Program-made: the position numbers and the translations under genes | Notes under the pieces: model-generated | The model's input: the letters and a program-made list of their open reading frames with translations, nothing else | What the model was told of the DNA's origin: nothing | Databases searched by the model: none | NCBI GenBank assembly: GCA_003696955.1 | Contig: RFGU01000014.1 | Location: 1-56,375 of the forward strand | Source of the DNA: Deltaproteobacteria bacterium | GTDB lineage: Bacteria > Myxococcota_A > Polyangia > Nannocystales > Nannocystaceae | Reading direction: 5' to 3' | DNA: 56,375 nt | Part shown: positions 34,920 through 43,697 of the stretch, piece by piece | Numbering within the stretch: position 1 is the first letter of the stretch | Layout: each line of letters opens with the position of its first letter

Positions 34920-35002
34920 CGGCTCCGAGGCCGGGGCAGGCTAGGACGGCCCCCCTGCGGTGTCAACGCGACCATGGACCCGCGAAAGCGGCGCCTGCCG
35001 AC

Positions 35003-37051
35003 TCACCGGTCGGCCTTGCGCAAGCCCGCGACGGGCGGCAGGCGGGATGCCACGAATGCCGGGTAGAGGCTCGAAACCCACACGATGGCCAAGGCCGCGA
35101 CGCCCACCAGGACGACCTCCGTGGGTTCGACGACCACGGGAAGATCCTCCGAGTAGAGCATGGCCTCGGAGATCGGAAGGCCGAATCGCCCGAGGGCCCA
35201 GGCCAGAAGGAGCCCGGCGCTGATGCCCCCGATGCTCCCCAAGAGCCCCACCACCAGCCCCTCGGCCGTGAACACGCGCAGAATCTGTCGATCGGTGGCC
35301 CCCATGGCCTTCAAGATGGCGATGTCCTTGGCCTTTTCGATCACGCTCATGAGGTTGGAGGCCAAGATCCCGAAGGAGGCGACGAGCACGACGAACAAGA
35401 GGGCCACGAACATCGCAACCTTCTCGAGGAACATGGCCGAGAACAGGTTGCGGTTGAGATCGCGCCAGTCCTGCACGAGCAACTCGTCGTCCCGGCCGAG
35501 CGCCGAGACCGCCGCTTCGACGGCCGCCTTCCCCGCGTCGACGTCCTCGGGGTCGACGAGCCGAACCTCGATCCCACTGACCCGGTCACCGGTGCGCAAG
35601 AAGGCCTGCACGACGCCCAGGGGGGCGTAGACGTTCTTCCGGTCGAACTCGTACATGCCCGAGTAGAAAATCGCCCCCACGCGGGCCGACAGGATCCCGG
35701 GCATCCGGCCCGCCGGCGTGAGCCGGCCGATGGGAGTGATGAGCTGAACCCGGTCCCCCACCGTCACGCCCAGTTCCATCTCCATCTCCCGCCCGATGAC
35801 GAGGGCGGGCAGGACCTTGGTGGACGCTCGGGCGGGTGGCTCGGTGTCCTCCGGGGGGGAAGCGGACGCCTCGTCTTCGGCCAGGTCCCCGTCGGCGGAC
35901 GAGTCGGCACCGGCGGCGGATGGCGCGGGCGCCTCGGGGCGTAGCCCGAGGACCTCGGACGGATCCTCCCAGCCCTCCTCCGCGGGCGGCGCCCGCACCC
36001 CCGTGGGCGGCGGAGGCAGGCGGCCGAGGGTGCCGAAGGTCCGCGTCACGGGCGGCAGGGGCGGGTCGGCGACGTCGGCGTCGAACGCTGCCTTCGCCCC
36101 TTCGGGCGCGTCGGGCCCCGACGTGCCACCGGTCTCCGGCTCGTCCTCGGTCGGGTCGTCGTCGGCACCGGTGGTGTCGGTGGCGGCCCCTCGTGCGCCC
36201 CCCTCGGAGCCGGCCCGTGCGCCGCCCCCTGAACCTCCCCCGGAGGCGCCACCGTCTGCCGCCCGGTCGCGGGAGCGAGCCCCCTTCGCCCGCCGTCGTT
36301 TGGGGGCAAGGTGGCGCAGGCGGAACGGTGCGTCGTCCGTGCGGGCGAAGGGATCCGGCTCGGGAATCTCCTCGGGACGCTCGAGGTAGCCATAGTCCCC
36401 GGCGACGACGATGTCGGGGAGGTTGGAGATCGTCGTGTGTCGCTGCGGGTCGATCCCGATCAGGATCCCGGCCTGACGCTGCAGGCCGCTGCGAAGCATG
36501 ATCTCACCTTCGAGGTAGGGGCTCGCCCCCGCGATGCCGGGCTCTTCGAGCACGGCGGCCACCACCTCGGCGTAGTCGCCGAACGGGCGCCCGTCCTTGC
36601 GGGTGATGCGAACGTGCCCGCGTTGGTCGAGGATCTTGTGGCGCAGATCCTCCTCGAGGCCCGTCATGAGGGCCAGGACGACGACCAGCGCCATGCAGCC
36701 GAGCAGCACCGAAAGGGTGATCACGGACGCGAGCAGATTGAAGACGTAGGACAGGGCTCCGAACAACAGCAGCATGCCGCCCGCCGCCAGGGTGCCAGCG
36801 GCCAGGAAACCGTAGGCGCGTTGCGCCGTCATGCCCCGGTCACCCGGATCGAATCCGGGGACGATGGCCTCTCCGCCCACCGGATCGATGTGCGCCGCGT
36901 AGACCGCGAAGCCGACGCCGACGACGAGCAGGTAGAGCCCCACGAGCAACGCCGGGACCACCCACGAGGGGCGATCGTCGCCCACCCTCAGGTGACGCCA
37001 GGCGATGAACCAGTCGAGCCGCCGAAAGCGCAGGGCGCTATCTTTCGCCAC
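35003..37051 (-). CDS. lolC: LolC/LolE-type permease with large low-complexity insert
   Basis: 682 residues against about 400 for typical LolC/E. Start is GTG 37051, with GGAGAG just upstream, overlapping prfB by 14 nt. The family core is present: LLASVITLSVLLGCMALVVVLALMTGLEEDLRHKIL, a periplasmic MacB-like domain (HVRITRKDGRPF, SPYLEGEIMLRSG, LPALVIGREMEMELGV), and the C-terminal four-helix FtsX block (EKVAMFVALLFVVLVASFGI to VSSLYPAFVASRLPP). Two additions stand out: an extra pair of membrane segments before the core (about 31-51 and 79-98), and about 160 residues of Ala/Gly/Asp/Pro-rich sequence at about 250-410 inside the periplasmic domain. Only one permease gene is present, so it may act as a homodimer. 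Confidence 0.92.
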   Translation of the reverse strand: MAKDSALRFRRLDWFIAWRHLRVGDDRPSWVVPALLVGLYLLVVGVGFAVYAAHIDPVGGEAIVPGFDPGDRGMTAQRAYGFLAAGTLAAGGMLLLFGALSYVFNLLASVITLSVLLGCMALVVVLALMTGLEEDLRHKILDQRGHVRITRKDGRPFGDYAEVVAAVLEEPGIAGASPYLEGEIMLRSGLQRQAGILIGIDPQRHTTISNLPDIVVAGDYGYLERPEEIPEPDPFARTDDAPFRLRHLAPKRRRAKGARSRDRAADGGASGGGSGGGARAGSEGGARGAATDTTGADDDPTEDEPETGGTSGPDAPEGAKAAFDADVADPPLPPVTRTFGTLGRLPPPPTGVRAPPAEEGWEDPSEVLGLRPEAPAPSAAGADSSADGDLAEDEASASPPEDTEPPARASTKVLPALVIGREMEMELGVTVGDRVQLITPIGRLTPAGRMPGILSARVGAIFYSGMYEFDRKNVYAPLGVVQAFLRTGDRVSGIEVRLVDPEDVDAGKAAVEAAVSALGRDDELLVQDWRDLNRNLFSAMFLEKVAMFVALLFVVLVASFGILASNLMSVIEKAKDIAILKAMGATDRQILRVFTAEGLVVGLLGSIGGISAGLLLAWALGRFGLPISEAMLYSEDLPVVVEPTEVVLVGVAALAIVWVSSLYPAFVASRLPPVAGLRKADR

Positions 37052-38190
37052 GCTCGCTCTCCTGCAGCAGATAGGCCTCGATGAACGGATCGATGGCGCC
37101 GTCGAGTACGTCGTCGACGGCAGAGACCTTCAGCCCCGTGCGGTGGTCGGCAACCTGCCGGTAGGGATGGATCACGTAGCTGCGGATCTGGCTGCCCCAT
37201 TCGATGCTCTTGCGCTCCCCCTTGAGGGCCTCGATCTCCTGTTCGCGCTTTTGGCGTTCGAGTTCCCAAAGGCGCGCCTTGAGCATGCGCATGGCCGTGG
37301 CGTAGTTCTTGTGTTGCGAGCGCTCGGCCTGACAGGCGACCACGATGCCGGTCGGCAGGTGGGTCAATCGCACCGCCGAGTCCGTCTTGTTGACGTGCTG
37401 TCCGCCCTTGCCGGACGCCCGGTAGGTGTCCACCCGGAGATCCGACTCGCGTACCTCCACGTCGAGATCCTCCTCGGGCAGATCCGGCAGCACCATCACA
37501 CTGGCGAAGCTCGTCTGCCGGCGCGCCTGGGCGTCGAACGGCGAGATCCGCACCAGGCGGTGGACGCCGATCTCCGCCTTCAGGTAGCCGTAGGCGTACG
37601 GGCCGTCGATCTCGACCTCGGCGGAACGGATCCCCGCCTGCTCGCCCTCCTGGACGTCGAGAATCTTGACGCCGAAGCCCTGTCGTTCGCCCCACCGCAA
37701 GTACATCCGCAGGAGCATCTCCGCCCAGTCCTGGCTGTCGACGCCCCCGGCCCCGGCGTTGATCGAGAGCACCGCCCCCCGGTGATCGTGCTCCCCCGAG
37801 AGCATGCGCCGAAACTCGAGCTTGCCCACGAAGGTCTCGGCCTCCTCGAGCTGGCCGAGGGCCTCGCGCATCTCGGCCTCGTCGTCGGCCTCCCGCGCCA
37901 GCTCGTACAGGGTCTGGGCGTCCTCGACCATGGAGGCCGCCCGGTCGAGATCCTCGACCACGCGCTCGAGGCCCGCACGCTCCTGCAGGACGGCCCGCGC
38001 CGTGTCGGCGTCGTTCCAGAAGTCGGCCTCCGACGCCTGGGCGGCCAACTCCATCAGGCGTTCGCGCTTGCCGTCGTAGTCAAAGATACCTCCGAAGCTC
38101 GCCGATGCGCTCCTGAAGCTTGTCGAAGCGCTCCGCCACTTGGCCGGGCTCGGGCAATTGTTCGGTCTTGGACGAAGGCGACGTGGTCAT
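37038..38190 (-). CDS. prfB: Peptide chain release factor 2 with programmed +1 frameshift
   Basis: Two frames joined at the classical RF2 site. The first, ATG 38190, reads [15 protein letters not shown] to ELRRYL and meets an in-frame TGA at 38082-38080. A +1 shift at CTT-T-GAC continues as [15 protein letters not shown] to the TAG at 37038, giving about 383 residues. GGQ ([14 protein letters not shown]), the SPF anticodon-like motif (RISPFDAQ) and the RF2 C-terminus confirm the product, which releases peptides at UGA and UAA. It begins 2 nt after the purF stop, with GAGG inside the end of purF. If annotated as a single ORF from 38054 it loses the first 45 residues. Frameshifting gives autoregulation by RF2 level. 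Confidence 0.96.
38079..38093 (-). promoter_or_regulatory. prfB +1 programmed frameshift signal
   Basis: On the minus strand GGAGG (38093-38089) is followed three nt later by CTT-TGA-C (38085-38079). The spacer TAT and slippery CTTTGAC are the same as in E. coli prfB, and the SD-like element is at the same distance. Low RF2 slows decoding of the TGA and allows tRNA-Leu to slip onto TTT, continuing translation in the +1 frame. Confidence 0.95.
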
Positions 38191-38192
38191 GG

Positions 38193-39578
38193 CTATACCT
38201 CGATGAGTCGCAGTTGACGTTTGCTGGCGGTTCGCGGTACGGGGACGGGATAGTCCCCGGTGAAGCATGCATCGCAGAAGCCGCGCCGGGCCTCGCAACC
38301 CACCGCGCGCCGCAGGCCGTCCGGGCTGAGGTAACCGAGGCTGTCCGCCTCGATGGTGCTGCGGATCTCCTCGACCGTATGGCTCGATGCCACGAGTTCC
38401 TTGCGGGTGGGCGTGTCGATCCCGTAGTGGCAGGGCCCGTGGACCGGCGGCGAGGAGATGCGTACGTGCACCTCCCGCGCCCCGGCCTGCCGCAGCAGCC
38501 GCACGATCTTGCGCGAGGTGGTACCTCGTACGATGGAATCGTCCACGACCACCACGCGCTTGCCTTCGAGGATCTCGGGCACGGGATTGAGCTTGAGCTT
38601 GACGCCGAAGTGTCGGATCGAGTCCTCGGGCTCGATGAAGGTGCGCCCCACGTAGTGGTTGCGGATCAGGCCCATCTCGAAGGGCAGGCCAGAGGCACGC
38701 GCGTAACCGAGGGCCGCCACGACACCGGAGTCGGGCACGGGCATGACCAGGTCGGCCTCCGCCGGCGCCTCCTCGGCGAGGATCCGCCCCATCTCGATGC
38801 GGCTCTCGTAGACCGACCGGCCGTCGATGACGCTGTCCGGCCGCGCGAAGTAGACGTGCTCGAACACGCACAGGCGCCGGTCGGGACCGGCGAACGAGAC
38901 GCTGCGCTCCCCTTCGGGCCCGCGGATCCAGATCTCGCCGGGCGCAATGTCCCGCACCCGTTCGGCGTCGATGAGGTCGAAGGCGCAGGTCTCCGAGGCC
39001 ACCACGTCGGCACCGCCTCCACGCATCCGGCCGAGGACCAGGGGCCGAAACCCGTGGGGATCACGCACGGCGATGAGCAGATCCCCCGCCGTGAGGACCA
39101 GGCTATAGGCGCCCCGCACCGCGCGCAGCGCCGCGACGAGTTGATCGACGATGTCCGTGGCGCCGCTGCGCGCCATCAGGTGCAAGATGACCTCGGTGTC
39201 GGACATCGACGAGAAGATCGCCCCCTCGGCCTCGAGCCGCTCGCGCAACTCGTCGGCGTTGACCAGGTTGCCGTTGTGGGCGACGGCGATGGATCCCGTG
39301 CGGTTCTGGGCCGTAAGCGGCTGAACGTTGCGCGGCAGGGACCCGCCCGAGGTCGTGTAGCGCACGTGTCCGATGGCGGTGCGTCCGGGCAGCTGCCGCA
39401 GGGCATCGCGCCCGAAGATCTCGGCGACCCGCCCCATGCCGACGCGGGCGTGCAAGGTGCCCTCGTCGTTGGAGACGATGCCCGCCGATTCCTGGCCCCG
39501 GTGCTGCAACGCGTGCAAGCCGAGGTACGTCAGGTTCGCCGCTTCGGGGTGATCGAAGATGCCGAAGACGCCGCACAT
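38193..39578 (-). CDS. purF: Amidophosphoribosyltransferase PurF
   Basis: 461 residues. It catalyses the first committed step of purine synthesis (PRPP + glutamine to phosphoribosylamine). It begins directly MCGVFGIFD, so catalytic Cys2 needs only Met removal, with no propeptide. Gln-site motifs [13 protein letters not shown] and AHNGNLVN, and the PRPP loop [18 protein letters not shown], are clear. Four Cys at [14 protein letters not shown] and GFCDACF match the [4Fe-4S] ligands of the Bacillus-type enzyme. AGGAGG precedes the ATG by 9 nt. It is followed closely by prfB. Confidence 0.97.
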   Translation of the reverse strand: MCGVFGIFDHPEAANLTYLGLHALQHRGQESAGIVSNDEGTLHARVGMGRVAEIFGRDALRQLPGRTAIGHVRYTTSGGSLPRNVQPLTAQNRTGSIAVAHNGNLVNADELRERLEAEGAIFSSMSDTEVILHLMARSGATDIVDQLVAALRAVRGAYSLVLTAGDLLIAVRDPHGFRPLVLGRMRGGGADVVASETCAFDLIDAERVRDIAPGEIWIRGPEGERSVSFAGPDRRLCVFEHVYFARPDSVIDGRSVYESRIEMGRILAEEAPAEADLVMPVPDSGVVAALGYARASGLPFEMGLIRNHYVGRTFIEPEDSIRHFGVKLKLNPVPEILEGKRVVVVDDSIVRGTTSRKIVRLLRQAGAREVHVRISSPPVHGPCHYGIDTPTRKELVASSHTVEEIRSTIEADSLGYLSPDGLRRAVGCEARRGFCDACFTGDYPVPVPRTASKRQLRLIEV

Positions 39579-39638
39579 GGCCGGGCACCTCCTACCACGA
39601 TTCCAGAAGGCCGCGAAGGTGCATGGCCGGGCGACGGC

Positions 39639-39998
39639 TCACCCGAGCACCGACACCAGGGTCTGCCCGAGGGTCAGCAGGAAGGCCGAAAGGAGCAACG
39701 TCTTGGTGCCGTCGAAGGAGATGGCCCGAACGAGCCGAGCCGTCAGTGCCAACAAGATGGCGTTGACCAGCATCTGGACCGCGAAGAGTCCGAACGGCCC
39801 GAGCAGCACGACGGGAAGGATGAGCACCAGCGTCAGCAGCACGAACAGGACCTTGCCGAGCACGGCGCTCAAGATGCCGCAAACGACCGATGCCTTGAGG
39901 GCGCCCCAGAACCCGTCGACCCGCATGCCGGGCAGCATCCCCGCGAGGAAGAGCAGGCCCACCGCGAAGAACAGAGCGGAGAACAGGAGTGTGATCAT
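39639..39998 (-). CDS. Small four-helix membrane protein, phage-holin-IV-like family
   Basis: 119 residues made almost wholly of hydrophobic helices: MITLLFSALFFAVGLLFLAGMLPG, SVVCGILSAVLGKVLFVLLTLVLILPVVLLG, LFAVQMLVNAILLALTARLV and LLSAFLLTLGQTLVSV. The pattern with GMRVDGFWGALKASVVCGILSA matches chromosomal members of the holin-like PF04020-type family, whose function is unclear and usually not phage-related. It lies between purC and purF. The frame is open further upstream, but that part is Cys/Arg-rich and unlike the family. Confidence 0.8.
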   Translation of the reverse strand: MITLLFSALFFAVGLLFLAGMLPGMRVDGFWGALKASVVCGILSAVLGKVLFVLLTLVLILPVVLLGPFGLFAVQMLVNAILLALTARLVRAISFDGTKTLLLSAFLLTLGQTLVSVLG

Positions 39999-40115
39999 CG
40001 TGGCATGCGTCCTGCCCACGCCGGAAACGGCGGCCCGGGCGCAGCGAGCATAGCAACGAAGGCCACAGGCGCACGTCGCGGCGCGTAGGATCATGCGCCG
40101 AGCGCGCAGATCGAC

Positions 40116-41096
40116 TCAGCCGCCGATCCCGAGGTTGCGGGCGATCCGCTCGGCCGGGGGCTCGAGGTCGGGCTCGAAGGGCCGTCCGGTCAGCCCCTCG
40201 TAGATCTCGACGTAGCGGCGTGCGGCCTCGCATCGGACGTCGTCCGGCAGTACGGGCGGGGGCCCCTCCCCACGGTAGCCTCGGGCCACCAGGTAGCGAC
40301 GCACGAACTCCTTGTCGAGGGACTTGGGATCCTCTCCGCCCGCCATGGCGGCCTCGTAGGTGTCGGCGTACCAGTAGCGGGAGCTGTCGGGGGTGTGAAT
40401 CTCGTCGATCAACACGATGCGCCCGTCCGGCGTGCGGCCGAACTCGTACTTGGTATCGACGAGGATGAAACCGCGTTCGGCCGCCTTCGCCTGACCGAAG
40501 GCGAAGAGTTCGAGGGAGCGGCGCTCGAGTTCGTCGAACGTCTCCGGATCGACGAGCCCGCGCTCGAACAAGACCTCCTTGGCGACGCTCTCGTCGTGCT
40601 CCCCCTTGGGGGCCTTGGTCGCCGGCGTCACGATGTTCTCGGGCAACCGTTCGTGCTTGCGCAGGCCCTCGGGCAGTGCGTGGCCGCAGAAGACTCGCTC
40701 CCCCCGCTCATAGGCCCTCCAGATGCTCGTGGACGAGACGCCCGTAAGGTAGCCCCGCACCACCATCTCCACCGGGATCGGGGTGCACTCGACGGCACGA
40801 ACCACCTGCGGGTCGGGGACCTCGAGCAGGTGATTGGGGCACAGGTGGGCGGTCGCCTCGAACCAGTACACCGCCATGGCGTTGAGCACCTGGCCCTTGA
40901 ACGGGATCGTGCCGAGCACCACGTCGAAGGCCGAGACCCGGTCGGTCACGACGATGGTCCGCACCCCGTCCTTGGTGAAGTTCTCGCGCACCTTGCCGCT
41001 GTAGCGGGTACCGAGCACGTCGAACCGCGCATCGAGCGTGGCGAGCGTGCCACCTTCTCGGCAGGCGGCGCGAAGCTGGGCGTCGTCGACGGGCAT
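40116..41096 (-). CDS. purC: SAICAR synthetase PurC
   Basis: 326 residues, the longer (yeast-like) form rather than the about 240-residue E. coli type. Motifs include [34 protein letters not shown], a substrate-binding [28 protein letters not shown] and the metal/ATP region [33 protein letters not shown]. It makes the eighth intermediate of purine synthesis. ATG is preceded by a TAGGTT hexamer at 9 nt, possibly its own -10. purF lies two genes downstream on the same strand. Confidence 0.97.
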   Translation of the reverse strand: MPVDDAQLRAACREGGTLATLDARFDVLGTRYSGKVRENFTKDGVRTIVVTDRVSAFDVVLGTIPFKGQVLNAMAVYWFEATAHLCPNHLLEVPDPQVVRAVECTPIPVEMVVRGYLTGVSSTSIWRAYERGERVFCGHALPEGLRKHERLPENIVTPATKAPKGEHDESVAKEVLFERGLVDPETFDELERRSLELFAFGQAKAAERGFILVDTKYEFGRTPDGRIVLIDEIHTPDSSRYWYADTYEAAMAGGEDPKSLDKEFVRRYLVARGYRGEGPPPVLPDDVRCEAARRYVEIYEGLTGRPFEPDLEPPAERIARNLGIGG

Positions 41097-41132
41097 GGGG
41101 CGGCGAACCTAGCAGGCCCTGCCGATCCGCGG

Positions 41133-43193
41133 CTAGGGCGACGGTCCACGCGGTGCCGACAGGTCGAAGCAGCACCGAAAGCCCAGTTCGGGCCCCGCGT
41201 ATCCGGGGGGCGGTCTGCCTTCGGCCAGGCAACTCGCGACGCGCCGGTCGGTCGTGCTGTCACCGCCCACCGCAATCCCCTCGGCCACCCATTCGCCGAC
41301 GTTGCCCACGAGGTCGTAGATCCCGCTGGGCGTCCGGCACGCCGACCAACTCCCGGCGATGCCGATCTCCTGGGGATAGCCCGCCGGGGACGCGGTGTTG
41401 CAGCGGTCGTCGGCGAAGGCCGGGCCGTAGGGGTAGTTCCAGCCGCCCGGTCCCATGCACGCCTGCTGCCACTCACGTTTACGGCACAGCCGTCCCCCCC
41501 GCCCCTCGCAGGCTTCGGCCGCCTGGCGATGGGTCACGCCCGTCGTGGGGATCCGGCCGAGCCCGGGGGCCTCGGCACGGTCGATGCACACGGTCCGACC
41601 CACGGCAACGGTGCCCGTGGGGCAGGTCGAACGGGTCGTCGGTGCCGGACCGGCGTCGGCGTGGCTCGCCGGAGGGACGGCGGGTGCAGGCGCCGTGTCC
41701 CCTCCGCCGGAGCCGCCGCGCAAGGCACCGGTCGTGCCCGCCCCGGAGGGCGGTACGGCGGGCGCCTCCGTCCCGGCGCCAGTCCCATCGACGTCCGCCG
41801 ACCGTGCCGGCGACGCAGCCCCCGGGTCGTCGGACGCAACCACGCGCTCGAACGAAAGGACTGCCACGGCGGCACGGAGCCGACCCGTGGCGCGCGCCGA
41901 CGACAAGGTGGCGAGCACCGGGACGGCCGTGAGCAGGAAGAGCCCGAGTACGGCGATCCAACCTGGCGGGCCCGCCGGCACGGTGCGCTGGCCGAGGACG
42001 TCGCGCGGCACCGGTCGCGCGGCCCGGCGCGGCGACGCAACTTCCGGCTGTGACGTCTCGGCCTCCACGACGCGCTGCGACGACGATGCCGAGGGGGCCG
42101 GCGGGGCACCGGGGCCCGGGGACGCAGCGGCCCCATCACCGGTGCCCGCCGCCAGATCGAGCAACGGCGGTTCTTCCTCGGCGACGTGACCGCCCACCCC
42201 ACCGGTCTCGCGTGTCGCACTCGGTAGGGAGCGATCGGTGGCGGATTCCTCGGCGCGGTCGATGAGGAGGTCTTCGGTCGACAGCTCCATGGCGTCGGAC
42301 GAGACCTCGGCCTCCACCGGTGTCCCCGTACCGTGGACGTCCTCGAGTTCCACGTGGGAAAGCGAAAGGGACGGCACGTCGGCCGGCGCCCGGCCACGGG
42401 TCGTCGTCGCGCCGGTCGCCGTGACCGCCGTCTCCACCGCGGCGAGCAGCGCAGCCCCGTGCTCGGGCCTGCGTCCCGGTTCCACGGACAGGCACCGGGC
42501 CACCAACTCGCCGAGCGGGCCGGAAAGAGCCGGCAACGCCCCCTCCCGCGCCTTGGCGACGCTTCGGGCCAGGGAGCCCTTGGGATCGGCCGCGCCGGCC
42601 ACCACGACACCGAACCCGTAGCTGTCCACGACGGGAGCAACCTGTTCGGCCGCGTCGAGGGACTCGGGAGCGAGGATCGTGTTGGGGTCGGCCACCATCT
42701 TGGCCACGTAGGCCGAGCGCGAAAGGTGGGCCCACATCCCGTACTGGCCGATCTTCGCCACACCGTCCGCATCCACGAACACGGCCCCCGGGTGGAGGCA
42801 GCCGTGCACCGCCTTGCGGCGATGCAGGGCGGCAAGGCCCCGCGCCACGCCGAGGGCGACGGCCTCGACGTCCGGATCGACGCCCCCGACGATGGGCTCG
42901 CCCGCTCCCACGGGCCCGCCGACGAACACCCATTCGGCATCCCGGTCCAAGAGCTCGAGGGGGACCAGATGCGGATGCGAGATCGTCTTGAGCCCGTGGA
43001 GTTCCATGAGGAACCTCGAGACCGCTACGCCGTCGGGCAGCAGGTCGGAGCCGAGGACGGTCACCACCATGCGTTCGCCGTCGTCCCGCCGCAGCCGCAC
43101 GCACGTCCCCAGGCCGGGCACCCCCCATCCGGGCGGCGACACGGCCTCGACGACCCCTGCATCCGCCAGGCGGATGCCCGGTCGCAGGATCAC
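41133..43193 (-). CDS. Membrane pseudokinase fused to a formylglycine-generating-enzyme-like (SUMF) domain
   Basis: 686 residues from GTG 43193 (GGGGGGA 5 nt upstream). The N-terminal about 270 residues have a protein-kinase fold outline (ISHPHLVPLELLDRD, ARGLAALHRRKAVHGCLHPGAVF, DSYGFGVVVAG, GRRPEHGAALLAAVE). However, the VAIK Lys is replaced (VVTVLG), HRD is HGC and DFG is GQY, so catalysis looks lost. A disordered linker, a membrane segment near 415-440 (WIAVLGLFLLTAVPVLATL) and a second linker follow. The last about 150 residues are FGE/SUMF-like: CIDRAEAPG, GRLCRKREWQQACMGP, PYGPAFADDRCN, YDLVGNVGEWV and LGFRCC. It lies 48 nt after dut. Role unknown; likely an extracytoplasmic binding domain tethered to a signalling pseudokinase. 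Confidence 0.88.
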   Translation of the reverse strand: MILRPGIRLADAGVVEAVSPPGWGVPGLGTCVRLRRDDGERMVVTVLGSDLLPDGVAVSRFLMELHGLKTISHPHLVPLELLDRDAEWVFVGGPVGAGEPIVGGVDPDVEAVALGVARGLAALHRRKAVHGCLHPGAVFVDADGVAKIGQYGMWAHLSRSAYVAKMVADPNTILAPESLDAAEQVAPVVDSYGFGVVVAGAADPKGSLARSVAKAREGALPALSGPLGELVARCLSVEPGRRPEHGAALLAAVETAVTATGATTTRGRAPADVPSLSLSHVELEDVHGTGTPVEAEVSSDAMELSTEDLLIDRAEESATDRSLPSATRETGGVGGHVAEEEPPLLDLAAGTGDGAAASPGPGAPPAPSASSSQRVVEAETSQPEVASPRRAARPVPRDVLGQRTVPAGPPGWIAVLGLFLLTAVPVLATLSSARATGRLRAAVAVLSFERVVASDDPGAASPARSADVDGTGAGTEAPAVPPSGAGTTGALRGGSGGGDTAPAPAVPPASHADAGPAPTTRSTCPTGTVAVGRTVCIDRAEAPGLGRIPTTGVTHRQAAEACEGRGGRLCRKREWQQACMGPGGWNYPYGPAFADDRCNTASPAGYPQEIGIAGSWSACRTPSGIYDLVGNVGEWVAEGIAVGGDSTTDRRVASCLAEGRPPPGYAGPELGFRCCFDLSAPRGPSP

Positions 43194-43241
43194 GGCGTCC
43201 CCCCCGAGGGGTGACGCCGGGTAGCCCCGGCCGCGACGCGG

Positions 43242-43688
43242 TCAGAGCCCCGTGCTGCCGAAGCCGCCGGCGCCCCGCTCCGTCTCGGGCAACGCCTCGG
43301 TCTCCACCATGCGCACCGGGGCGACCGGCGCCACCACGAGCTGCGCGATCCGCTGCCCGTGCTCGATGACGACGGGCGCATCGCCGAGATTGACGAGGAT
43401 GACGCGGACCTCACCACGGTAGTCGGCATCGATTGTACCCGGTGCGTTCGGGATCGACAGGCCGTGGCGCAAGGCCAACCCCGATCGCGGGCGAATCTGG
43501 CCCTCGTATCCGTCGGGAATGGCCAGCGCGATGCCCGTGGGCACCGCCGCCCGCCCGCCGGGCGGCAGTTCGATGCGCCCTTCGTCCGGCAGACAGGCGC
43601 GCAGATCGTAGCCGGCTGCCCCGGGCGTCATCTGCTCGGGAAGAAAGGCCTCGCGCGACAGGCGTCGCACCTTCACCGTCGGCGGCAT
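43242..43688 (-). CDS. dut: dUTP diphosphatase
   Basis: 148 residues, homotrimeric dUTPase class. It hydrolyses dUTP to dUMP, protecting DNA and feeding dTMP synthesis. The five motifs are visible: AAGYDLRA, IRPRSGLALRHG, NAPGTIDADYRGE (catalytic Asp), GQRIAQLVV and the C-terminal flap RGAGGFGSTGL. A GGGGG ribosome-binding site overlaps the pnp stop region, 9 nt separating the genes; pnp-dut adjacency is common in Myxococcota and related groups. Confidence 0.97.
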   Translation of the reverse strand: MPPTVKVRRLSREAFLPEQMTPGAAGYDLRACLPDEGRIELPPGGRAAVPTGIALAIPDGYEGQIRPRSGLALRHGLSIPNAPGTIDADYRGEVRVILVNLGDAPVVIEHGQRIAQLVVAPVAPVRMVETEALPETERGAGGFGSTGL

Positions 43689-43697
43689 CTTCGCCCC

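Noticed and set aside
39639..39998. A prophage, because the small membrane protein resembles phage holins
   Set aside because: The family is chromosomal and flanked by purine genes; no other phage gene, integrase or att-like repeat lies nearby.
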